Assembly: GCA_030068145.1 (NCBI GenBank)
Contig: JAPJBO010000495.1
Coordinates: 103,556-167,555, forward strand
Reading direction: 5' to 3'
DNA from: Diplonema papillatum
Lineage: Eukaryota > Euglenozoa > Diplonemea > Diplonemida > Diplonemidae
Length of the DNA: 64,000 bases
Shown here piece by piece: positions 19,645-31,600 of the stretch. The translations under genes and the position numbers were made by a program. Numbering within the stretch: the stretch's first letter is position 1; every line of letters begins with the position of its first letter. A model generated the notes under the pieces. The model saw nothing but the letters and a program-made list of their open reading frames with translations, was not told the origin of the DNA and made no database searches.

Positions 19645-22600
19645 CTGTTGGAGGGGAGATATTGTAGGGTAGTTTGTATTGGTATCAGCACAGAGCCTCT
19701 CAGGCAACCTTAGTTTATAGTGTATATTGCTACGACAGACGACTGTCTCCCATGAGTTCATAATGGTGATGCAACCTTAGTTCAAGACTCTCGTTCATGT
19801 ACTCTTAGTCCACAGTGTTTAGACAGAACGCTGCCTCTCATGTGGCCTTGGCTTAATGTTTAGACAGAGCCTTTGATGCAACCTTAGTTCAAGACCCTCT
19901 TTGTACTTTTAGTTCACCGTGTTTAGACAGAACGCTGCCTCTCATGTAGCCTTGGTTTAATGTTTAGGCAGAGCCTTTGATGCAACCTTGTTTCAAGACT
20001 CTATTTCATGTACTCTTAGTTCACAATGTTTGGACAGAACGCTGCCACGTTACACAGAGCCTGTCATGCACCTTCGTTCATAGTGTTTATTAGACAGAAC
20101 ACTGCCTCTCATGCAAGCTTCCGAGGCTGGGCCTCAGAGTCTCCATCAGTAGGGTAAAACCAACCTGTCTCACAACGGTCTAAACCCAGCTCACGTTCCC
20201 TGTTAGTGGGTGAACAGTCCAACCCTTAGACAATTCTGCTTGTCTAGGTTAGGAAGAGCCGACGTCGAAGGATCAAAAAGCAACGTCGCTATGAACGCTT
20301 GGCTGCCACAAGCCAGTTCTCCCTGTGGTAATTTTTCTGTCACCTCCGGTTCGGCTTCATTCCTTGCATTGCAACATGAAGCGAGACCAAAGGATCGTTA
20401 GGCCATGCTTTCACACCGAGGATCGGTACTGAAGATCGTGTATCGAGCAAGCTTTTGTAGCAAATCTGAGACCTATTTCTCCCACGAATGGTGAACCAGC
20501 GTAGCTTACAGGCGACTGCGAAAGGTTTTGCTGCCCATCCCCTGCTCCTGCCACGAGTCCGACACTCACCAGAACTTAGCTTCATGCTTTGCTTTTTGCT
20601 TCACCAGAACTTAGCATCGCCCGAACTTTGCTTTTCGCCCGAACTTTGCTTCATCAGGACTTACCATCGCCCGAACTATGCTTTGCTTCGCCCGAACTTT
20701 GCCTTCACCAGAACCGGAACTTAGCTCACCAGAACTTAGCTTTGCTTCGCACGAACTTTGCTTTTCACCCGAACTATGCTTTGCTTCGCCCGAACTTTGC
20801 TTTCACCGACCTGACCGCTTTGACACTATGCTGTAGTGCATACCACAGTGCACGTAGGTGGTTGATACCTGCTCCACAGGTGGTTCCAATACTGGTACCC
20901 AGGGGTTCCAGGCATCAGACCTGTGAACGGGGTCACCTATACACACAGTTTGCACTCGCTGTGCAGTACGTATACCCACACCACCACAGTGTATACAGTG
21001 CCTACGGTGTGTGGTGGTGTGCTTCACCTGACGAAAGACTCCCAGGGCAGGGGGGAACCTGCGGCAGTGAAGTAACGAAGCTCATCCGAGTGTCCGATGA
21101 AACCCCTTGTCAATACCACCCAACGACTGCGACGCGCGTGCGAAATGTCGGACGCTAGCGTCTGTCAAGAGCATGCGTGCCTCAGCCGTGTTTTTAAAGG
21201 TGAGATGACAGGCACCGGCTCACTCTGTCAAAAAGGACTATACTAACGCAACAAGAAGACGAGCTAAAGCGCGGAAAAGGTGACCCTTCTGGAGTCACGT
21301 AGCGAAAAGCTGGCATGGTGTGGTACTCATTTGCTTGCAAATGACTCCCCACTAACGCAACAAGACGACGAGCTAATGCGAGATAGTGGTACCCGAGCCC
21401 GTACGCACTCGACAACCTGCTTCCGTAAGTCAGCCCGAACTTCCTGGTCTCCAGCTGCACTGCCTGTCGCGGTCATTTTTTCAGACTAATCTTCTTGTTT
21501 GTATTCCAATTTCAATATCCTGTCATCAGCACCTTTTTAGCCCCGGAAGAATTAGTGGGCCCGTTGAACCGGCCTATCAAGATTGGCTGAGTGTTACGCC
21601 TTTAATCAATTACTGCAGTACCCCCCCGCATACCTCTACTTCTTGCACGATCGAAGAACGTTCGACTGAGCGCGCGTCAGAGGGCTTCGAGTCGGCGGGT
21701 TCGAACTGGGCCGTGGCCAAGGCTTCATGTTGCCCGGCCTCCTCTGCGCCGCCCTCCAGCGAGACGGCGGCGAACACGCCGCGAATGCCGTACCAGGCAC
21801 CGTCCTGCTGGCTGTCGTCCACCAGGGAAGCATTGTAGAGAAGCTTCACGCCGTACCTGTGGTTCGGGGTTCGTTTTTGGTTTCTCATTTTCGGTTTGAT
21901 TGTGTTCCGGGCGCCATTATTCACCAATTTTGGCGCCGTACGCCATCAGAGAGGCGCTGCGGGTCCAAAACCACCCCGGGGTTCCCTAAAAGCACAGAAC
22001 AACAGCGCCAATAATAAAATCCACAGGGTTGCTACCAGGAGTCGCTCCCTCCAAAAGAAAGAAGACAGTGAAACGGTCGTTACCTGGTCGGGTTTCGCTC
22101 GCGACCGTTTCCTGAACAATCCTTCACTAAATCCGCGGTTAAGTAACCTGGCCTCAGTGGTGCAAGCACCACGCGCTCTCTTCAAAAACATTTTCCCCCT
22201 AGGGCCTAGGGCTATGTTGGCAAGTAAACGCGTTTCCATCCGTTTTTTCCAAAATATGGAAACGGAAACGGAAACGGCTCCTTGGTTTTGCAAGCGACCC
22301 ACAGCACGCTACCACCACCAGGGAATACTACACGGTGAGGTCCAGCCCCAGAAGTTGGAGCTAAAGACGTGCCCGAGTCACAACCGAAAAGCGGTGTGAC
22401 ACCCGCTTTTTAACTCCAGCTTCCGAGATTGTGTGACTCAGAATCTTGAAACCGACCATTTTCGCACGTACAGATGACAAAGATAAAGCAGAACCCGGAA
22501 AAAGGTCGTTTGTTATGACATTTTTTTCGTGGAATGAGAGACAGACTGTTTCTCGCACGGCGGACTCCTCCACCGGTTGGGGGAGTGAACATGCGGAGTC

Positions 22601-25600
22601 TACACGCATAAAGTCAGAAAAGCAACCGCAGAAGTACCTAATCTCAACCCCGAGGTGAGACTTGATTTTCCCGTATACTTTTTGTCACGTGACAAGTAAT
22701 GTACATCTATGACAAGCACAGACTTGTCATGATGACTCGTCGTCATGACAAGTAGATGTACTTTTCGCGTGTGCTTGTCACACGTATGACAAGTACAGAT
22801 TCTCGACACACTATAACAAGCAGATGTACTTGTCGTGCTTGTCACGTGTATGACTTGTCATGATGTGACAAGTACAGACTTGTCATGATACTCGACACAC
22901 TATGACAAGTAGATGTACTTGTCGGCGTTTACTTGTCACACGTATGACAAGTACACAGACTTGACATGATACGCGACACACTATGACAAGCAGATGTACT
23001 TGTCGCGTGCTTGTCACACATACGTATGGTATGCTGTAGTGCTACGTGCTACTGCGTGCTGTGCATCTACATGCTATCCTCTCCATACCGTAGTAGGTAT
23101 ATGGTATGTGGTGTACTGCTACTACGTGCTGTGCATCTACATCCTATCCGCTACGTGTAGTACTACGTGGTATGTAGGTACTCCTCTGCTACGTGGTGCT
23201 ATGCATCTACGTATGCTGCGTGGTATCACCTACACGGTGTATGTATGTATGTACTCCTCTGCTACACGTATGACAAGTACAGACTTGTCATGACACTCGA
23301 CACACTATGACAAGTAGATGTACGTGTCGGCGTGTACTTGTCACAAGTATGACAAGTACACAGACTTGACATGATACTCGAAGTAGATGTCCTTGTCGTG
23401 TGTACTTGTCACACGTATGACAAGTACCTGTTCGAACACGCTTCAACGGCTGAGAACGTACACGCATACCACTCTTCCTCGTCCGCGATCGGGACGGGAG
23501 AATCAGGCAGGTCAACGGTCACCGCCAGCTGCCGCTCCTTGAACGAGTCCTCGAGGGCCTGCGGCGCGGCGGGCGCGGCATCCTCGGGAAAGGCGGGGCT
23601 GGCTGGCTCCCGTTTCTCCTGAGCCTGCTCCTGCTCCTGCTGCGGCGGCGGCGGCGGGTTGGCTGCCGGCTTCTCGACTGCGGGCACCGGCTCTTTTGCA
23701 AGAGCGGCGTCGCCCGCGGGAGAGGCTCCGTCCGCCGGCTGCGGCGCGGCCTTCCGCTCCAGCGGGATGATGTCGGGGTCCGTCTCGGCGGCAATTACAG
23801 ACACCAGCTGCGGGTGGGGTGGGTTCGGTTAAGTTGATGGCTTTACTTCGCAGATTGCCACCGCAAATAGAGAAGACAAGTCAGTGCTGCCTAGCGAGTC
23901 GCAGACACAATCAGGGCGAAGGCCCTGATATTTTTTTTGTGTTAACAATGCATTGTTGGTACTAAAAATTAGTAGTTGGCAGAGTACTACATGAAACCTA
24001 CCAAAGCAGGTGAGTTCCGCTAGTGCGCACAAACAAAAAAGGAAACGTATAAGATCGAAGATCTTAGAAGATTAATACTATTCCGACGAGAACTACCACT
24101 TGTAAAGTTGGACACTTATTTTTTTAGTCGTATATAGTATACTACGATCGAAGATCTAAGAAGATTAGTACTATTCCGACTAGAACTAACACTTGTACGA
24201 AGGTTATTACCCCGTCGCTCCCGAGAAGAACACCGTAATTTTACCCCTCGCTTGCCCACCCACCCTTGCCCATTTTTTTCTTCAAGTCCAGTGTCCTGAG
24301 GCGTCACGAAGAAGTTCGTGGCATACACACGAGAATCTCTGCATGACCTTTCTACGTTTGTTACGCACCATCAATCTGGCATCACGCAGCAGCAAGGACG
24401 AGAGCAGCGAGTACGGAGCAGCGAGACGGGCGAGGAGGAGAGAGTATCATAACTGATTGCTCAGACACGGTTGTAGGGGCCTTCTCCCCCGTGACGGATT
24501 CACCTGTGCTGTAGTAGCACGGGTGGTCCTGGCTGTGACGAGCTATGAACAGCCGCCTGACAAACCAGACTCACACCACTGTCTGCGCCAGCTTTAACCC
24601 TATTGGGCACGTATGTCCAGTTTAATCGGTTTTATTTTTCTCCGGTGCTGAGAAAGGGTTTAGGTGTCAAGGGGGGGCTTTCACGTGGCGACACTGTTGA
24701 CCGCACCTTAATTGAGTCGCGGTCGCCGATCCCCCAACCGCCAGCATCATGTACTTGATGCGACGCGGAACAAGTGCTGACAGCACCGCCCGGCGAATAG
24801 AGGGCCACAAAAGTGGCAAATCGACCGGTCGGGGGGTGCTTAGCAGCCTATAGCCTGATGGCTGAGTGCACACCTAAGCAGGGCTGCATCCTCGTGTTGT
24901 AGCCGTGTTGTGTATAACGCTTCGTGGAGGCCTGGTCAACCCACACCTTATCACAACAGGCGCAAACCTTTCTCGACAGTGATTGGACAGTTGTTGGGGG
25001 CTGGTCTCCATGAAGAAGAGAATTGTAAAGCAAGACCTGCCCCCTGCGCCTGCTGTCTCCGGCTGCTTCGGCAGACGACACATGCTATGTGCACCGGGGT
25101 GCCCAGTAAAAGAAGAAATGTGAAAACAGGAAAGAAGAAAAATCCGCTCCTGGTCCAGGAACGTGACGGTCAACCACAGCTTACAAAGCTTGAGTCGGAC
25201 GCAGCACAGTGCCACAACCCCGTCCGCTCTGCCCTGTCTCGACGAGCTTGTGTTCAGCGCGAGCGCCAAGCCCCAAGGTGCGCCACGCCTTGATGCTTGA
25301 GTTTGGGAAACCGGTAGCCACTTGGCCCGTAGGCCCGTGGCTCTGCAGTACCGCCGAACACGTGAAGCGTGGCTTCCGTGTAGCAGGCTTTCCCTGGTAC
25401 CTAAGGGCCCGGGGGGACCAAAGAAATCTAAAAAAAACGTGGAATCGAAACGATTTGTGACGTATCTTTCCATTGCCGCTCTCGGAGGCCAAATTTTTTC
25501 ACCTACGAAATCATCATCGACCCAAAGCATCAGTCAGAGCAACCTACTCCTGGGCGGGAGAAATTCACTGTCGAGCGAGCTTGCTAGGTGTGCGTGTCGA

Positions 25601-28600
25601 ATTCAGTCGTATGGGTAACCTCAAAAGGGGTGGGACACTGTTTCGGGCCATTCGGGCCAATTTTCTTGAGACTGGTTCTTCCAAAAAAATACTCGACGTA
25701 GCTGCTTTGACTCTTTCCGAGTTTGTTCTTCGCGTACACCACCGTGTGTTGTTTCCTCACTCAGGACTTTGACCTGTTGTGTTTGTGTGATTTGTCGTGT
25801 AGGGGTACACCCCCCTTGACCTCACGTCCGTTCAACACGTGGTTCGGTAGTTACAGCACTTTTTTGGGATCCCTTCGGTTCTTTGTCTGGCAGCATCGTC
25901 GAGAATTTCCTTTCCAAGCTGGCGCTTATGTAAAAAAACCGTACACCGCGAGAGTAGGAAAAAGTAGCAAGGGAAACTAGAGGTTTCGTTGACCGCACAT
26001 GGCAAATGATCATGATCAGAAGGTCCTACTTGGGCGGTTCAGTTTCCCCGCACATTGCATGTGGCTAAAAAAGATGGTTTTGTTGTTGTGAAGAAAGAGA
26101 AGAAAAAGGCCGCTCCTGGTGCAGGAACGCGACGGTCAACCACAGCTTGCAAAGCTTGAGGCGGAGGCAGCACAGTGCCACAACCCCGTCCGCTCTGCCC
26201 TGCGGCTGACCGTCTCGACGAGCTTGTGTTCAGCGCGAGCGCCAAGCCCCAAGGTGCGCCAAGCCTTGATGCTTTAGTTTGCGAAATCGGTAGCCACTTG
26301 ACCCGTAGGCCCGTGGCTCTGCAGTACCGCCGAACACGTGAAGCTTGGCTCTGTGTAGCAGGCTTTCCCTGGTACCTATCCCCACACATTGCATGTGGCT
26401 AAAATAAGAGCTCGTCACTCGCACAACCGCGGCTGATGCAAAACTAATGATGCTGATGATGACGGGAAGAAAGAGTTGTTTTCGTTGAACGCTGTGCCTG
26501 ATCGATGGACGTTTCGGTGTTTTATATTTATTGGGAAAAATAAATTCCCTCTGGTGGAAATGGCTTGAGGAGCGTGACGATAAATTTCGTTTATTTTTGG
26601 CAGGATTCCGTTGTGTTCACACAGGCCGGAAAAATAAACGAGTTTGTTTTTTGGAATTTATTTCGTGTGGCAGCATTTATTTTGTGCCGCCAGCCATTTT
26701 CAGGTGAAAAAAATAAACGAAACTTATTTTGTATCGCGAAAAAAATAAACGTTTATTTTTGCGTGGGGGTTATACAGAGAAATCTGTAGGGGAGACCCCT
26801 CGCAAATTTTTTTTTCTCCCTGTGGTGAGTGAAATCGCGTGTTTTGAGCTCGTTTTGAGCCGAATTCATTGGTGTCTCATCCTCGGTGCGCAAAGGCCTC
26901 CCGTGAACGCGAGTGTCAGGTGAAGTTCACCGCCAGGGAACTCACCCCTAGGTCCAAGTGCGTAGAAAACTTGTACCAATTTCAGTGTGCTTGAGTCTCG
27001 TTGCAACAACAACTGTGGGTCTGCCTGAACACACTGGATTCCAGCTGTCTGAGTTCATCTGCTGATCACCTGCTGTGCATGTGCAAGCGGTCGAGCACTC
27101 GCGTTGCAAACTAACACCACACCAACTCTCCGCGACTTATCAAAATTTCACACCGTCCAGCAGCAACGATGTTTTTGTTTCCACCCTCGGGAATTTAGTT
27201 TTCCCAATAAAATCATTTATTCGGCAATAATTTCCGCCAATTTTGCCTCGGTGTCGGTTTTAGTCCCTCGGGAGGCCCTCGGGGGGGTTTGCAACCCCTC
27301 GCCACTCGCTCCGCTCGTGGCTCGGGGTTGCAAACCCCCCCTCGGGCCTCCCTCGGGACTAAAACCGACACCTCGACAAAATAAACGGAAACTATCTTGC
27401 CGAATAAATGCTTAAAATTTATTTTTCGTTGAACGCAGTGCCTGATCACGTAAAGCTGGATTCAGGACGCAAGTGAAAACGCCACGGTTTGCGGCGACGA
27501 GAGCTGCTCGTTTCCTCCAACATTTCAATAATATAAAATACTCGAGGGGCTGCCTTGTGCTTACTTCGAAGGAGGCTAGAGGGGGAGAAACAATACAACT
27601 ACAATGTGACAACAAAATGACGTCTTTTTTGTTGAACGCTTACGCCCGCCACTGAACCCAGATTCACCTGTGTTTCGTGTGGGCTACAGCACATTTACCT
27701 CCTTTGATCTTTTGCAGCTGGCAGCCTCCTCAAGTATTTCCTACAAAGCAGGTGCTTATACAAGAACATTTCCGGAGTTGGGGCTTGCACTGATAAACGA
27801 AGCAACGGACGATCAGCATCAACTGACCAAAGGTGATGAAAATGATAAGGCAAAAGTTTCTTGTTCTTCGCGTGTCCAGGGTATAAACCTCTCTGGGGGG
27901 GGTTTCTTGTATTAGCACTTTTTCGTTGGCTTCGTTTTCTCTTTCATGTGCAACCGTTGTTCCGGAAATGTTCCCGTCAGCACAGCTGTACTATTAATAC
28001 ATCCTCCTCCTACTGCGTATACTGGCTCCGTCTGTTGCTTTGTCTTCACCGTGGCGGATGATGCATAAATCGAAAGTAGAAAGGTCAGGCAGTGATTCGG
28101 TGTGTTTGTCACAATCGTCGTGACGCCTCAGGACACGCTTCAGAAAAGAGGGGGCAAGGGTGGGTGGGCAAGCGAGGGGTGAAGTTACGATGTTTTCGGG
28201 ATAGCGACGGGGTTATTTAACCTGTAACGAGTGTTAGGTATTCGTCGGATATATTAATCTTCTAAGATCTGCGATCTTATACTATATTGTATATTTTTTT
28301 TACGTAAAGCTGGATTCAGGACGCAAGTGAAAACGCCACGGTTTGCGGCGACGAGCTTCTCATTTCCTCCAACATTTCATGTTTGGTAAAAAAAAAAATA
28401 AGACGCGTCACTGGCTAACCACGGTTGAAACCGGAAAATGATGAGGGGAGGGAATTGTTTTTCGTTGAACGCTTTGCCCTGGACGTTTGTTTCTTGGTAC
28501 AGGGCGCAAGGAAACGCCGTGGATGGCTTGTGACGCGTTCTTATTTCCTCCAACATTGCATGTTTGGTATATAAAAAAAACAGAGGTGTGTGCGCGCACC

Positions 28601-31600
28601 TGCAAATGCTCGTACTCGCCCGGCTCGCTGCGGCAGATGTCGAAGATTTTCATAAGGTGTGTCGCGCGCACGGCCGGCGGCGCCTCCTTTTGCTGCGGGG
28701 CGGCGGCCGCGGGCTTGGCGTCGGCCTCCGCTGGCGGCGGAGGCTCTTGCACTTCGGCCGCCGCCGCCGGCGCGGGAGCCGGCGGGCACTCTTCACACGC
28801 ACCTTCGGCGGCCCCGCCCGCCGTGTTCGAGTTGAAGTGGTCCATCAGCTTCGTCGACGTCGATTCCTCGTCGCGCACCCGCTTGCTGGGACCTCCCCTG
28901 GCCCTGCCGCTGTGCGACTTAGTCGCCAGCGGAGGCGCGGCGGCGATCCCGCCGAGCGCTGCGGTTCGGTTCGCTGCGGCCTTCCGCTCGATGATCTTGA
29001 CCAGGGCCGGATTTATCAGGGTGTCGGCCAGCCCCACGTCGCAGAGCCTCGCGTTGCTGCTGACGTGCTCGGAGAGGTACTTGCCGGCCGAGTGGCTGAT
29101 CGGATTCCGGGTGAGGTCCAGCCGTTCGAGTGCGGGGTGCCCGGACACGTTCTCGAGCAAATCCCGCACGGAGTCGTTTGTGAGGAAGTTGTCGGCCAGG
29201 AGCAGGCTCCGCAGGTTCGGCGAAGCGGTCATCACGTTGAACAGCGCCCGCACGCCTTTCTTCCCGACGCAGTTCAGGTTCAGGTCGAGGCACTCTAAAG
29301 ACGCGAAGTCTCCGGGTGAGCTCGGCAGCTGAGAGTTGAGTTTCAATGAGGATAGGATATTATAACGTTCTTTGTGGATTAAAAGGTCGGTCTCCGGTTG
29401 ACCGTAGAGGGTTGAGAAAAGTGAGAGAGTGCCACTTTTCATTCCTTCTAACCTTAAGTTTAGGACAACTTCTTGCTGCATAACATGCGATCACACTGTA
29501 GTAGGCCATGCGCAATCACTCGTAATTATTATAGCAAGGTGCTGGGTCAGGAGGATAATCAGCCACGAAGCTTCCGGATGTAGTCGTCGGACATGGTCAA
29601 CCGACTGTGATTTCGCGAGGAAGACACCCGAAGCAGTATCGGAGCATATATTATATTTTTAGAAGCTCCCGACGAGTTCCTGAGGCTGACGACGCGTTGC
29701 TGCTGACGTGCTCGGAGAGGTACGTTGCCGTGATCGGATTCCGGGTGAGGTCCAGCCGGGGGTGCCCGGACACGTTCTCGAGCAAATCCCGCACGGAGTC
29801 GTTCATGAGGAAGTTGTCGGCCAGGAGCAGGCTCCGCAGGTTCGGCGAAGCGGTCATCACGTTGAACAGCGCCCGCACGCCTTTCTTCCCGACGCAGTTC
29901 AGGTTCAGGTCGAGGCACTCTAAAGACGCGAAGTCTCCGGGTGAGCTCGGCAGCTGAGAGTTGAGTTTCAAGCGTTATTTGTGGATTAAAAGGTCGGTAT
30001 TCTAAAGTCTCCGGTTGACCGTAGAGAGTTGAGAAAGGTGAGAGGGTGCCACTTTTCAGTCCTTCTAACCTTAAGTTTAGGACAACTTCTTGCTGCATAA
30101 CATGCGATCACACTGTAGCAGGCCATGCGCAATCACTCGTAATTATTATAGCAAGGTGCTGGGTCGGGAGGATAATCAGCCACGAAGCTTCCGGATGTAG
30201 TCGTCGGACATGGTCACCCGACTGTGATTTCGCGAGGAAGACACCCGAAGCAGTATCGGAGCATATATTATATTTTTAGAAGCTCCCGACGAGTTCCTGA
30301 GGCTGACGACGCGTTGCTGCTGACGTGCTCGGAGAGGTACGTTGCCGTGATCGGATTCCGGGTGAGGTCCAGCCGGGGGTGCCCGGACACGTTCTCGAGC
30401 AAATCCCGCACGGAGTCGTTCGTGAGGAAGTTGTCGGCCAGGAGCAGGCTCCGCAGGTTCGGCGAAGCGGTCATCACGTTGGACAGCGCCCGCACGCCTT
30501 TCTTCCCGACGCAGTTCAGGTTCAGGTCGAGGCACTCTAAAGACGCGAAGTCTCCGGGTGAGCTCGGCAGCTGAGAGTTGAGTTTCAATGAGGATAGGAT
30601 ATTATAACGTTCTTTGTGGATTAAAAGGTCGGTATTCTAAAGTCTCCGGTTGACCGTAGACATGGTTTTACAAAGATCTTTGCATTTTTCCACATGTTTT
30701 TCAAAATTAACTACTTCTTTTTTACATCTTTGTGTAAAAAAGAAAAAAGAAAGATCTTGAAATTTTGTAAAAAATAGTGACTGTGCGTTGTCCTTGTGAG
30801 TGGGGGTGTGTGGTCCTTTTTGAGGTGAAATGCGCCTGTCGTTGCCTCTCCCTTAAGGTTGCAGCCCAAGGAAACCAGCTGTGAGACAAAACTCGGCGCT
30901 AGTCTCGTCGGATTGGACCAGAAAAGAACTTCACGGGTTACAAAACACCCGCCCAACACGAGGCACGCGCCCAAGAACGTGCACGGTCACCGTAGCACCC
31001 GGAATCCTTTCTCGGGGTTCTGGTAGACTATAACCTAGTCCAGTTTCACATGTAGGTAAGGCAACAGACTGAACAAGCCGACAACGCTTCTCAGCTTGGG
31101 TTGGTTCGACACACACGCTGCTCTCTCCACCCTGCTCGCGTTTCCGCTTCATTTCGAAACGGGCAAGTTTGTCTGCTACCTCCGATGCAGTGTCACTCCA
31201 CTTCTTTGTGACTAAAGCACGTGTCAGAGCATCCTGCAGACACTGCTTCATACCCCTTCGCATATACATGCGATGGGTTTTGCCATAGAAGAGCTTTGCG
31301 GTCTCCGGCATCTCATCGAGGTTACGGTCCTCAAGATTCATCGGGCCTGCACGAGCCTCAGGCTCGTGATCGGGCTCCGGGTCCGCGACGAAATCTGTTG
31401 CCACGGAGCCAGCGGATTTCGAATCAGTGAGTCGGAATCAGTGGAATCGGACAATGTTTACTTGGTCCGAGACGAGGATATGCTAATAGCTCTGTCGAGC
31501 CAACCCAGCTTTTTAGGGGGTCGGTGTTGGTTTTCGGGGTCTATCATGCCCGAAACTTGCGTTTTTTGCAGAGTTTCTCAATAACACGCGCCCCTTGGGT

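Noticed and set aside
23409-23469. Extension of gene A exon 3 to the donor AACAG|GTACTT
   Set aside because: It keeps frame, but the extra residues come from the edge of the palindrome satellite and the donor departs from GTRYGC. Kept only as an alternative.
28487-29332. 281-codon plus-strand ORF opposite gene A exon 2
   Set aside because: It is the GC-rich antisense shadow of the LRR exon; the minus strand has the 28-residue repeat pattern.
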